Positions 17,346-25,658 of a DNA stretch of 64,000 bases are shown here, one piece after another. Origin of the DNA: Marasmitruncus massiliensis (GTDB lineage Bacteria; Bacillota; Clostridia; Oscillospirales; Ruminococcaceae); assembly GCF_900186535.1 (NCBI RefSeq), contig NZ_FYDE01000005.1, positions 62,001 to 126,000 of the forward strand, read 5' to 3'. The position numbers and the translations under genes were made by a program. The notes under the pieces were generated by a model, which worked only from the letters and a program-made list of their open reading frames with translations, was not told the DNA's origin and searched no databases. How positions within the stretch are numbered: position 1 is the first letter of the stretch; the number at the start of each line of letters is the position of its first letter.

Positions 17346-18503
17346 TTACACCTCCTGAGACAAGATGGCCTCGATACAGTCGGCGGCGTAGTCGATCTCT
17401 TCCATTGTGTTGGAATATCCAAAGGAAAAGCGCACGGTCCCCTGCGGGAAGGTTCCCAGCGTTTTATGCGCATTGGGCGCGCAGTGCAAACCGCAGCGGG
17501 TCATGATGCCGTAACGGCTGTCCAGTTCAAAGGCGATTTCCGCGTTGTCCCGTCCCGGGAAGTCCAGCGAAACTACCGCAGTCTGTTTTGCCGCGTCGCC
17601 GGTTCCCGCTACGCGGATATTGCTGCATTCACGCATACGCACAAGGAAACGGGCGGTTAAAACGGTTTCTTTCTGCCGTATGGCCTCGATGCCTGTCTCC
17701 TCCAGATAACGTAAAGCGGCGTTCAGTCCATAAATGCCCGGCAGATTGGGGGTTCCCGCCTCGAACCGATCGGGCAGAAGCTCCGGAACTGTTTCAAGAT
17801 GAGAAAAACTGCCTGTCCCGCCCGCTATCAGCGGGATCATTTGAGCCGCCAGCGCGTCCGTCACCAGAAAGCCGCCGATTCCCTGCGGGCCCAGCAGGCC
17901 TTTGTGGCCGGTGAATGCCAGCGCGTCAATCCCCATCTCCTGCATATCAATCGGTTCGGTGCCGCCGGTCTGAGCACAGTCCACAATGAACAACAGCCCG
18001 TGTTTCTTACAGAACGTGCCAACCCTGACAATCGGCAGAACCGTGCCGCAGACATTTGACGCGTGCGTCATGACGACTGCTTTTGTATTTGGACGCAGCA
18101 GGGGAAGAATCGCGTCAAAGTCCAGTTCCCCCGTGCCGCCGCATGGTATCCTGTCGAAGGATACCCCGCATGCTTCCAGCTGCACCAGCGGCCGCATGAC
18201 TGCGTTGTGCTCCATGGAACTGGTGAGCACATGATCCCCTGAACGCAGAGCCCCTTTTAAAATCATATTCAGCGAAGCGGTCACCGACGATGTAAAGATC
18301 ACGTTTTGCGGCTTAGGAAAATGAAACAGGGAGCAAATCCGTTCTCTGGTATCCAAAACCAGTTCAGCGGCGCTGTAGGCGCCCGCATAGCCGCCGCGGT
18401 TGACATTGCAGCCCACCTGCTCCACATAATACAGCATCTGCTTTCCAACTTCCGGCGGCTTCGGGAAAGAGGTTGCCGCATGATCCATGTAAACACTTCT
18501 CAA
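17346..18503 (-). CDS. Cysteine desulfurase family protein (selenium-linked, class V aminotransferase fold)
   Basis: 385 residues. [15 protein letters not shown] at the N-terminus, [15 protein letters not shown] (cofactor phosphate site), [13 protein letters not shown], and PLP lysine in [16 protein letters not shown]. The catalytic Cys lies in [19 protein letters not shown]. This is the group often found beside selA/selB/selD in Clostridia and Enterococcus; it is thought to release sulfur or selenium from (seleno)cysteine. As first gene of the operon it probably supplies selenium for SelD. No gene lies in the 189 bases upstream to the 18693 gene, which hold a GC-rich hairpin. Confidence 0.88.
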   Translation of the reverse strand: MRSVYMDHAATSFPKPPEVGKQMLYYVEQVGCNVNRGGYAGAYSAAELVLDTRERICSLFHFPKPQNVIFTSSVTASLNMILKGALRSGDHVLTSSMEHNAVMRPLVQLEACGVSFDRIPCGGTGELDFDAILPLLRPNTKAVVMTHASNVCGTVLPIVRVGTFCKKHGLLFIVDCAQTGGTEPIDMQEMGIDALAFTGHKGLLGPQGIGGFLVTDALAAQMIPLIAGGTGSFSHLETVPELLPDRFEAGTPNLPGIYGLNAALRYLEETGIEAIRQKETVLTARFLVRMRECSNIRVAGTGDAAKQTAVVSLDFPGRDNAEIAFELDSRYGIMTRCGLHCAPNAHKTLGTFPQGTVRFSFGYSNTMEEIDYAADCIEAILSQEV

Positions 18504-18632
18504 AATTCCACCCGCTTTATCAGAGATGCTTTTATTTTACTATGAGCGGTAAAAATAAGCTATCGTTATCAGAATTTTCTATCAATGCAGTGTTGTTATT
18601 CAAAATTGCCCCGGGCCGTATGCAACGAAAGA

Positions 18633-18663
18633 CTGCGCGGGCGGCGCATGCCCGCCCGCGCAG
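18633..18663 (-). terminator. GC-rich hairpin after the 18693 gene
   Basis: CTGCGCGGGCGG (18633-18644) pairs with CCGCCCGCGCAG (18652-18663). Only TCTTTCG follows on the minus strand, so it is a weak terminator by T-run. It separates the 18693/DUF1576 unit from the sel operon. Confidence 0.55.
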
Positions 18664-18692
18664 TCCCTTCACACAATCATCCGGTCAAACAC

Positions 18693-19061
18693 TTACCCGG
18701 CATGCTCCGCCTTTTTAAAGATTGTAAGCTCCACTGTATTACCATCCACCTGAATATCGGCATGGTCGATCATATGCCCGATCAGCGAAAGCTCGGAATC
18801 CTGCCCAAGGCTGCTTACACCGGCGAGCTGCCAGAAAAACTCTTCCATTCCTTCGTTACGTTCAGTGATATTCAGAAATTTATAAAGATCGTGCACCTGT
18901 TTCCGCGCATCAGCATCCGGAGAATAATTGCTTTTCAGATAAAGTGTATATCCTTCGCTCTGCTTTTTTAAATTCATTTCGATCCCGTCGGAACCGATAC
19001 TGAAAAAGAAACAGACAAGCTCGTCTATAATCTTTGACATTTTTTTAGCAATCGTGTTCAT
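18693..19061 (-). CDS. Uncharacterised protein, partner of the DUF1576 gene
   Basis: About 122 residues from the ATG at 19061; an in-frame TTG at 19070 is closer to GAGAGG than usual, so the start is uncertain. No membrane segment and no motif I recognise. The middle holds ADARKQVHDLYKFLNITERN and GMEEFFWQLAGVSSLGQDSE, the end DIQVDGNTVELTIFKK, giving an alpha/beta pattern reminiscent of small ligand- or ATPase-like folds. It starts 28 bases after the DUF1576 membrane protein and is probably in the same transcript. Confidence 0.65.
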   Translation of the reverse strand: MNTIAKKMSKIIDELVCFFFSIGSDGIEMNLKKQSEGYTLYLKSNYSPDADARKQVHDLYKFLNITERNEGMEEFFWQLAGVSSLGQDSELSLIGHMIDHADIQVDGNTVELTIFKKAEHAG

Positions 19062-19088
19062 ATCATCCAACTACCTCTCTGCCGGTGA

Positions 19089-20366
19089 TTATTCCGGCGC
19101 TTCCCTTTTCAGAGCCTCAATCAATGGGATTACCACAATACAGATCAGCCCGGCCGCAAACCCATTGTTATATAGGTTCAGCCCCGCGTGCAGGATACCG
19201 ACGTTTAAAACGACGGAAGCGTGGATTGCTCCGGTAAGAATCCCCCACTTCCATCCAAACTGTCCGGCAACCGGGGCCAGTCCGGTCGCAAACAGCGCCG
19301 CCAGCAATACATTCGGGTCACTCAGATTCCAGACCATCGGGAAGGAACTGAGCACTACGCCCAGCACTACCGGCACACAGTTGCGCAGATGCTTGCCGAA
19401 TGCGCCGAACCCACAGATGGCAAGAATCCCCCCAACCGTAGGGCCGTTGAGTGCGCCTCCTACAACAAGCACATACAGAGTCGATGCGGCCCCCATGATT
19501 CCCATATTGATCATGGTAACCGGGTAACCGTCCAACAATACGAAATCCGCCACCGAGCGGCCGGAATGCCGAAAAATCCTGATCGTTCCGCGGAAGCTGA
19601 AACCATTATAACAAAAGCCTGTGAAAATGAAACCCCCAAACAGCAAAAAAAGAAAAACAGAGAGCAGAAGGTTATTTCCCGTGCTCCATTCAAATCTGGA
19701 GGAAAATGTATATCCAAAGGATTTCGCCACAGAAGCAAGCACCATGCCGATCAGTCCGGCGGTGAACCCAACATTATACAAATTGTAGCCCTGATGGACG
19801 CGAAGGGTATAAGACGCAATCGGCGGCAGGATAAACCCGATCAGGATGCCAACCCCTACGACCAGCGCAAGCCGGACTGCCGGATGCTCTTCCCCCGCAA
19901 TCGCGGTCATTTCCGTTACCATGGGCGCGAGCGCTGTACCAAACAGCGACATATGAACATATTTCGAAAATTTTTCTTTTTTATACACCGAGTATAAGAA
20001 TCCGCCCATAATGATGGGAAAAATATTACCGATATCCTTTCCGAACAGGGCAAATCCCGCCATTAAAAAAACACACGCTACCGAAATACCGGTGAAGGAA
20101 AGCTTCACCAGCCTCAGCAGCGCGATAGAGATCAGCGTTACAAGCCCTGCGTTTACAAACGCACCGCTCATGCCGCCTACCATAATAGAATCCGTGATCA
20201 GCCCCGCGGGTGTTCGGACAATGCGAATGATCCCCGAAACAATCTCTCCGGGCGACCCGGTTAAAAAACCAAATCCAATCAGCAACAGTGAAAACGCAAT
20301 CATCGTGGTGACAATAAAATCGCCGGGTTTTTGCTCGTCATAGCGCAGATAAGATTTTATTTTCAT
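19089..20366 (-). CDS. DUF1576 membrane protein
   Basis: 425 residues, about ten or more hydrophobic helices, with an internal repeat: GLVTLISIALLRLVKLSFTG in the N-half versus the Gly-rich GLYTYNG-like blocks later, and two similar NLYNxGFxAG signatures (YNLYNVGFTAGLIGMVLAS and LNLYNNGFAAGLICIVVIP) about 180 residues apart. ATG 20366 follows AAGGGG by 6 bases; the longer frame upstream lacks a ribosome site. The family is conserved in Firmicutes without known function; the inverted-looking duplication suggests a transporter. Confidence 0.8.
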   Translation of the reverse strand: MKIKSYLRYDEQKPGDFIVTTMIAFSLLLIGFGFLTGSPGEIVSGIIRIVRTPAGLITDSIMVGGMSGAFVNAGLVTLISIALLRLVKLSFTGISVACVFLMAGFALFGKDIGNIFPIIMGGFLYSVYKKEKFSKYVHMSLFGTALAPMVTEMTAIAGEEHPAVRLALVVGVGILIGFILPPIASYTLRVHQGYNLYNVGFTAGLIGMVLASVAKSFGYTFSSRFEWSTGNNLLLSVFLFLLFGGFIFTGFCYNGFSFRGTIRIFRHSGRSVADFVLLDGYPVTMINMGIMGAASTLYVLVVGGALNGPTVGGILAICGFGAFGKHLRNCVPVVLGVVLSSFPMVWNLSDPNVLLAALFATGLAPVAGQFGWKWGILTGAIHASVVLNVGILHAGLNLYNNGFAAGLICIVVIPLIEALKREAPE

Positions 20367-20489
20367 ACAATACCCCTTGCTTAGTTTTGCAGATCGCAGA
20401 CTGCACTTGCACACGCCGGAAGCTATAGGGATGACCGAGATGTCCCCATAAAAGGGACAAAGCAGCGTGGCAGATTAAATCAGACGGAA

Positions 20490-20882
20490 TCAGGTTTTTT
20501 TAACAAACTGTTGGTGGCACTTGGGGCAGGTGATCATAATTTTCCCCCTGCCTTTCGGGACACGCAGCCCCTGTCCGCAGTTTTTACATTTAAAATGCCG
20601 GTGTGTCAGGCTGTCCTGATACCGGTCATGGAGACCGGACAGTTTCCGGCGGATAGGGTCCCACCACTGCAAAAAGCGCTGATTTTCGGCCCATCGGCGG
20701 CTGGTATCGCGCGAAAAGATTCTCAGATAGCACAAAACCAAGACAGCAAAAGCCAGCACGGAAAAAAGATCCCAGCGGGTTGCCCGCGCCAGCAGCATCA
20801 GCAAAAGTGACACGCCCATCATGCCGAATGAAAGTGCGTCCGTTCCATAGCGTCCCACCATAATCCGTCTGAACCAGTTCAT
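20490..20882 (-). CDS. Zinc-ribbon membrane protein
   Basis: 130 residues from ATG 20882 (GGAG six bases upstream). Two hydrophobic segments (LSFGMMGVSLLLMLLARATR and LFSVLAFAVLVLCYLRIFSR), then a soluble tail ending in a zinc ribbon: FKCKNCGQGLRVPKGRGK and ITCPKCHQQF, two CxxC knuckles. Such proteins are common in Clostridia with unknown role. It stands alone between the DUF1576 and MFS genes. Confidence 0.7.
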   Translation of the reverse strand: MNWFRRIMVGRYGTDALSFGMMGVSLLLMLLARATRWDLFSVLAFAVLVLCYLRIFSRDTSRRWAENQRFLQWWDPIRRKLSGLHDRYQDSLTHRHFKCKNCGQGLRVPKGRGKIMITCPKCHQQFVKKT

Positions 20883-20971
20883 CACAAACTCCTCTTTCCA
20901 AGTGTCCTGCTTTTTCACATCAATCATACCATAATCCTATGCGAAAGGCATGAACCATTTGTGAATTCTCG

Positions 20972-22156
20972 CTAAATCCCGCTGCGTTTATAAGTAATGT
21001 GGTTGACAACGGCAAGAACCAGCATTGCCGCAAGCGCAATACTGATCGCGCCCATCCCGGCTTCAATGGTGCTTCTCTGCGCAATGGCGCCCACAAGCAT
21101 CGGCATGACGATACCGCCCAGCGTCGCAAGGGAAATACAGGTGCCCACCGCGGCGGTAGACGAAGTATACCGGGGATCCATGCAGGAGAAGGTCGTGGAA
21201 TAAATACCAGCCATCGAAATGCCAAGCCCCATTAGGCAGGGAAAGATGACCCGGATATCCCTGGTAGATATCATTGCCACATAAAAAACAGTCACGGCAA
21301 TCGACATGCAAATAATCAGGCTGCTTTTTCGCACCCTGCCCGAAAAATACGCGCACAGCAGCCGCCCTGCCAAAATCATGATCCACAGGATGGCTGAGGT
21401 GCTTTGTGCAAGCGCAGTTCCCATAATCCCGCTGTCTTTGAAATAGCTTACCAGCCAGCCTACAATAGTAGCTTCCGCACACAGGTAGAAAAACAGAATT
21501 GCCGTTACATTCCAAAACCGGAAAGAACGCAGGAAACCGGCAGCGCCGCCCGCCGCTTCCTTCGAACCCGGCATATTGGAAAGAGAGGAACGTCCAAACA
21601 TGACCAATGAGATCAGTGAAAACAGCGCGACAATCCAAGCGGCAAACCGCCATGAGCCGTGCAGCGCAGTGGTAATAAACATCGCGATAAACGGCGCCAT
21701 GAACGCGCCTACCGCGAAGGTTGCGTGCAGTACGTTGAGTGATTTTGTTTTATCTGTCGTGATCTCCGATACAACCGCATTCGCGATGTTGCTCATCGTT
21801 CCGCGTCCAACGCCGGTCGCCGCAAAGGCAACCAGAAGCATCACAGGATTTCCGGTGAGTGTCATCAGCACCATCCCGACCAGAATGCCGGCACCCAGGG
21901 AAATGGTTGATTTTTTCCGTCCGATGGCATACGGCAAAAACCCCGAAACAAAGCAGGCAAGCAGATTCCCGGCCTGGTGCGCGGAAATGGCCATCCCTCC
22001 TACCGTATAGCTCAGCTGATATTCTGCCGTCATAAGCGGCAGAATCGAGCCGATCATGGTACTCATCATCCCGTTGGCAAAAAAAGCGAAGAAAACAATT
22101 GCTAAAAGCTGAGGGTCTTTGGACAGTTTCTGAAGTCCCTGCACAATTTTTGTCAT
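20972..22156 (-). CDS. MFS transporter
   Basis: 394 residues, about twelve hydrophobic helices. The loop 2-3 motif appears as GFLPYAIGRKKSTISLGAGI, a recognisable variant of the MFS A motif. The start at 22156 is set by GAGGACTGAC before the ATG; the frame is open further up into the preceding terminator. It follows the TRAP dctM gene after a terminator, so it may be read separately or by read-through. The substrate is unknown; a sugar acid or the compound also carried by the TRAP system is possible from position alone. Confidence 0.85.
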   Translation of the reverse strand: MTKIVQGLQKLSKDPQLLAIVFFAFFANGMMSTMIGSILPLMTAEYQLSYTVGGMAISAHQAGNLLACFVSGFLPYAIGRKKSTISLGAGILVGMVLMTLTGNPVMLLVAFAATGVGRGTMSNIANAVVSEITTDKTKSLNVLHATFAVGAFMAPFIAMFITTALHGSWRFAAWIVALFSLISLVMFGRSSLSNMPGSKEAAGGAAGFLRSFRFWNVTAILFFYLCAEATIVGWLVSYFKDSGIMGTALAQSTSAILWIMILAGRLLCAYFSGRVRKSSLIICMSIAVTVFYVAMISTRDIRVIFPCLMGLGISMAGIYSTTFSCMDPRYTSSTAAVGTCISLATLGGIVMPMLVGAIAQRSTIEAGMGAISIALAAMLVLAVVNHITYKRSGI

Positions 22157-22186
22157 GTCAGTCCTCTTTCCGATTTGTTTCACAGA

Positions 22187-22217
22187 AGAAACGGGATGCC
22201 CGCGGGCACCCCGTTTC
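22187..22217 (-). terminator. Terminator after the TRAP genes
   Basis: A strong imperfect hairpin: AGAAACGGG at one end and CCCGTTTCT at the other, with GCCCGCGGGC at the core. TTTCTTC follows on the minus strand. It lies between dctM and the MFS gene. Confidence 0.7.
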
Positions 22218-22284
22218 TCCACCCGCATAAGCGGGAACTAAAAATTACTATATCATACTGCCCGCAGAACGTCAACCGCCCCGT

Positions 22285-23583
22285 TCAGGCAGGCATAATC
22301 AGCTGGGGAATGAAGAGCGAGAGCTGTGGAACGAACGTGACCAGCAGCAGCACAATAATCATGCCCGCATACATCGGAAGCAGCGCCTTGGTCACCTTTT
22401 CCATAGGCAGCTTTCCGATTGCGCAGCCCACAAAAAGCGCGGAACCGACAGGCGGGGTGCATAACCCGATTGCCAGATTCAGGATCAGCATGCAGCCGAA
22501 CTGTACCGGATCCATACCAAAAGTCTGCACTACAGGCAGCAAAATCGGAGTACAGATCAGGATGAGCGGAGCCATGTCCATAATGCACCCTAAAGCCAGC
22601 AGCATCAGGTTGATCAGCAGGAACACAACCACCTTACTGGTGCTGACCGAAATCAGCGCATTGGTCACCAAAGTCGGGACTTTCAGATAGGCAAGCAGCC
22701 AGCCAAACGCGCCCGCCGCGGCAATCAGGCTGAAAACCATTGCCAGTGTTTTTACCGTATTCATCAGAATACGGGACATCATCTTGATTTTTAATTCTTT
22801 GTAGACAAACACCGAAATCAGGAACGCATAAATCGCTGCAATAGCCGCGGATTCCGTTGCCGTAAAAATACCGGCCGAAACGCCGAACATGATGATTACG
22901 GCGGTGAAAAGCGCCAGAATTGCGTCTTTTGTAATTCGGAGCGCCTCCTTGAGCGATATTTTCTCTCCTTTTGGATACTGCCTCTTTACAGAAATAATGC
23001 CGCAGACCAACATCAGAGAGACACCCAGCAATACACCCGGCACGAAGCCTCCCAGAAACAGGCGGCCTACCGACACGCCGCCCGCAGCCAGTGAATACAT
23101 AATCATATTATGAGACGGCGGAATCAGCACACCCTGACAAGCACTTGTCACGGTTACGCCGATGGAGAAGTCCCTGTCATAGCCGGCATCCACCATCATC
23201 GGGATTTCAATGGTTCCCAAGGAAGAAACATCTGCCACTGCGGAACCGGAAATCCCGCCGAAAAACATGGATGCCAAGATATTGACATGCGCAAGGCCGC
23301 CCCGCAGCCGTCCCACACAGACATTGGCAAACTGTAACATGCGGTCGGATATGCCGCCTGCCCCCATAATTTCACCCGCGAGAATGAAAAAAGGGATCGC
23401 CATCAGCGAAAAGCTGTTGATGGCTTTGGCCATCTGCTGCACCATCGCCATCAGCGGGATGCCGAGGTACAACATCGTCAGCGATGTGGATGCCGCAAGC
23501 GCAAAAGTGATCGGCATTTTGCAGATGACGAAAATAAAAAAACTGCCAAGTAAAATTGCAATCGCCAGATTCATATCAGCCAT
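22285..23583 (-). CDS. dctM: TRAP transporter large permease, DctM type
   Basis: 432 residues, about twelve helices. Characteristic blocks: MAIPFFILAGEIMGAGGIS, GGISGSAVADVSSLGTIEIP, and PSHNMIMYSLAAGGVSVGRL. It is the Na+ (or H+)-coupled transport subunit of a tripartite ATP-independent periplasmic transporter. GGAGGAGACGAGTA precedes its ATG, whose last base is shared with the dctQ stop. It is translated with the small permease and works with the lipoprotein encoded upstream. Confidence 0.95.
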   Translation of the reverse strand: MADMNLAIAILLGSFFIFVICKMPITFALAASTSLTMLYLGIPLMAMVQQMAKAINSFSLMAIPFFILAGEIMGAGGISDRMLQFANVCVGRLRGGLAHVNILASMFFGGISGSAVADVSSLGTIEIPMMVDAGYDRDFSIGVTVTSACQGVLIPPSHNMIMYSLAAGGVSVGRLFLGGFVPGVLLGVSLMLVCGIISVKRQYPKGEKISLKEALRITKDAILALFTAVIIMFGVSAGIFTATESAAIAAIYAFLISVFVYKELKIKMMSRILMNTVKTLAMVFSLIAAAGAFGWLLAYLKVPTLVTNALISVSTSKVVVFLLINLMLLALGCIMDMAPLILICTPILLPVVQTFGMDPVQFGCMLILNLAIGLCTPPVGSALFVGCAIGKLPMEKVTKALLPMYAGMIIVLLLVTFVPQLSLFIPQLIMPA

Positions 23584-24095
23584 TACTCGTCTCCTCCTTC
23601 AATCTTCCGGTGACGGAATTGATCGAGTTTAAAGAAATCCAAGATCGTAAAATAACAGATAAAAAGGCCGCCGACAGGCATCATCAGGTAAAGCGTGCTG
23701 GCGGGCCACTTCGTCGCCGGCAGCGTGGAAGTCGATGTGCTGTTGATCAGCTTAATGCCATAATTGATTAAAACGACTCCGAAAGCGAAGATTACCCCAA
23801 AGTTAATCTTCTCTAAAATCCATCTGAGTGTTTTGGGAAACATATCATAAAACATTGTTATGGCAATGTGAAGCTTTTTTTCCACACCGATTGCCATAGA
23901 GATAAATGCCATCCAGACCATCAGCAACAGCGCGACCTCTTCCGACCAACGGATAGACGTGCCCAAAAATTTTCTTGAGATGACCTGTGCACTTACAATA
24001 AACACGATAACCAACAGCACAAGTTTAGAGTATTCGAGCAAAATGCGATAGATCATATCAAAAGCCGTCGTTACGGCATTGATCAGTTTCTTCAA
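23583..24095 (-). CDS. dctQ: TRAP transporter small permease, DctQ type
   Basis: 170 residues, four hydrophobic helices, with the DctQ signature SEEVALLLMVWMAFISMAIG (residues about 53-72) and a final NxxPxG-like MMPVGGLFICYF. It forms the membrane complex with DctM. Its gene sits 158 bases downstream of dctP, and that gap contains a hairpin likely to lower expression of the membrane subunits relative to the binding protein. Confidence 0.92.
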   Translation of the reverse strand: MKKLINAVTTAFDMIYRILLEYSKLVLLVIVFIVSAQVISRKFLGTSIRWSEEVALLLMVWMAFISMAIGVEKKLHIAITMFYDMFPKTLRWILEKINFGVIFAFGVVLINYGIKLINSTSTSTLPATKWPASTLYLMMPVGGLFICYFTILDFFKLDQFRHRKIEGGDE

Positions 24096-24203
24096 ATCCG
24101 TTCCCCTCCTTTGTTTTTATCTGCCCGGTAAAGGCGCACTTTTTGTCCGCGCGGCCGTTTGATCCGGGCCAAAGAAAATGCCATCCATTCCCCGGGGCAG
24201 AAA

Positions 24204-24230
24204 GCAAGCCGCCCGCCAGGGGCGGCTTGC
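24204..24230 (-). terminator. Intercistronic hairpin between dctP and dctQ
   Basis: GCAAGCCGCC (24204-24213) and GGCGGCTTGC (24221-24230) pair perfectly around 7 bases; TTTCT follows on the minus strand. A partial terminator or 3'-end stabiliser here would raise the level of the binding protein over DctQM. Confidence 0.65.
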
Positions 24231-24253
24231 ACCGTTTCAGCATCTCTGAAAAT

Positions 24254-25330
24254 TTATTTTGTTTCGATAATCTTATTTACGATATCCATATAATCCGCTG
24301 CAAATTTCTCATAAAGAGGTTTGCAGGCATCCTGGAATTTCTGCTTTTCTTCGGGAGACAGTTCAGTAATAATACTGCCGCCGGCTTTCACCTTTTCTTC
24401 AGAAGTCTTTTCACGCTCTGCCCACAGTTCACGCTCAACCTTGGCGGATTCCTCTGCGCATTCACGGATGATCTGCTGGTCTTCGGGCGAGAGCTTATCC
24501 ATGGTCATTTTGGAAATGATCTGAAGCTCAGGAACACGGGTATGCTCGTCAATGCTGAAGTATTTGGCAACCTCGTAATGAGAAGTGGACTCATAGGAAG
24601 GCCAGTTATTTTCCGCGCCGTCGATGGTACCGGTCTGCAGTGCGGAATACACTTCACCATAGGCCATCGGGGTGGGGTTCGCGCCAAGGGCGGAAATCAT
24701 GTCCATCATCATTTCATTTTCCTGAACACGGATGTTTAAGCCCTTCATGTCTTCAAAGGTTTTGACTTCCCTCTTGGAATTGTAGAAATTGCGTGCGCCC
24801 GCATCATACCAGGAAAGGCCAATCAGTCCGGATTCCCCCAGGCCGTCTTTGAATTCATCGCCGATCGGGCCTTCCAGAACCTTCCACATATGCGCTCCGT
24901 CACGATAAAGGAACGGAAGCTGAAGCACGTTGAGCTGTGGGGCGAATTCCGCCAGAGGAGACAGGCTTACACGCGCAAAATCGATCGCGCCGAACTGCAT
25001 TTGCTCCATAACAGATTTCTCATCACCCAGCTGAGCGCCATAATAGATCTCAATTTTAATTCTTCCATTGGTCTTTTGCTCGACAAGTTCCGCAAATTTA
25101 TAGGCGCCCTGCGTGGTCGGGTAGTCCTGAGGCTGGTTCTCGGCATATCTGAATACAAACTCAGGCTCTGCTGCCGCAGCCTGCGACGAGGACGCGGCTT
25201 CCGAGGAAGCGGCCTGGGACGAAGGGGCCTCGCTGGAAGCTGGCTGAGAGGACGCAGCGCCGGAACCTCCGCAGGCGGCCATAGATGCAGCCATCATTGC
25301 TGCCACAAAACCGGTAAGAAGCTTTTTCAT
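24254..25330 (-). CDS. dctP: TRAP transporter substrate-binding lipoprotein, DctP type
   Basis: 358 residues from ATG 25330 (GGAGGAGAAAAAG upstream). Signal peptide with lipobox MAACGG (Cys near residue 21), then a low-complexity Ser/Ala/Gln linker of about 30 residues that tethers the domain to the membrane. The DctP body shows RYAENQPQDYPTTQGAYKFA, the conserved Arg region in GLNIRVQENEMMMDMISALG, and TGTIDGAENNWPSYESTSHY. These fit the DctP family that binds dicarboxylates, sugar acids or hexuronates through an Arg. It is first in the TRAP operon and lies directly downstream of the YesMN genes. Confidence 0.94.
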   Translation of the reverse strand: MKKLLTGFVAAMMAASMAACGGSGAASSQPASSEAPSSQAASSEAASSSQAAAAEPEFVFRYAENQPQDYPTTQGAYKFAELVEQKTNGRIKIEIYYGAQLGDEKSVMEQMQFGAIDFARVSLSPLAEFAPQLNVLQLPFLYRDGAHMWKVLEGPIGDEFKDGLGESGLIGLSWYDAGARNFYNSKREVKTFEDMKGLNIRVQENEMMMDMISALGANPTPMAYGEVYSALQTGTIDGAENNWPSYESTSHYEVAKYFSIDEHTRVPELQIISKMTMDKLSPEDQQIIRECAEESAKVERELWAEREKTSEEKVKAGGSIITELSPEEKQKFQDACKPLYEKFAADYMDIVNKIIETK

Positions 25331-25385
25331 TCTTTTTCTCCTCCATACAATTGATTTTACTTGGCTTTCTTTGCCTTTTAAAAAC

Positions 25386-25415
25386 ATTATACCGTACACC
25401 TTTCATTCATGAAAT
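25386..25415 (-). promoter_or_regulatory. Probable dctP promoter within a 328-base gene-free stretch
   Basis: A consensus -10 TATAAT (25386-25391 on -) lies 56 bases before the dctP ATG, but the matching -35 (TTTCAT region) is poor, which fits an activator-dependent promoter for the AraC-type YesN. The rest of 25331-25658 is very AT-rich with no ORF; apart from the YesN terminator at 25628-25655 I see nothing else in it. Confidence 0.5.
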
Positions 25416-25627
25416 CGTAAATTATTGCGAATCCTAGCATTTTTTTAACTAGTTTATGAAGAAAGTTTGAACATTTTCTATTCTCTTATGCGGTATGATT
25501 ACAACAATCAACATGCAATTAGCACAAATTTCATCTCTTGTTTTCCGTTTTTTTATATTTAATTTCTATTTTGACTAGATTTTTAATTGCTATTTATCAG
25601 ATTTGTATAATTCACAATGACAAAAAA

Positions 25628-25655
25628 TTCCCCGGACAAAACCTGTCCGGGGAAA
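25628..25655 (-). terminator. Terminator of the yesM-yesN operon
   Basis: TTCCCCGGACA pairs with TGTCCGGGGAA around a short loop, followed on the minus strand by ATTTTTTG. It isolates the regulators from the TRAP genes. Confidence 0.85.
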
Positions 25656-25658
25656 CAG

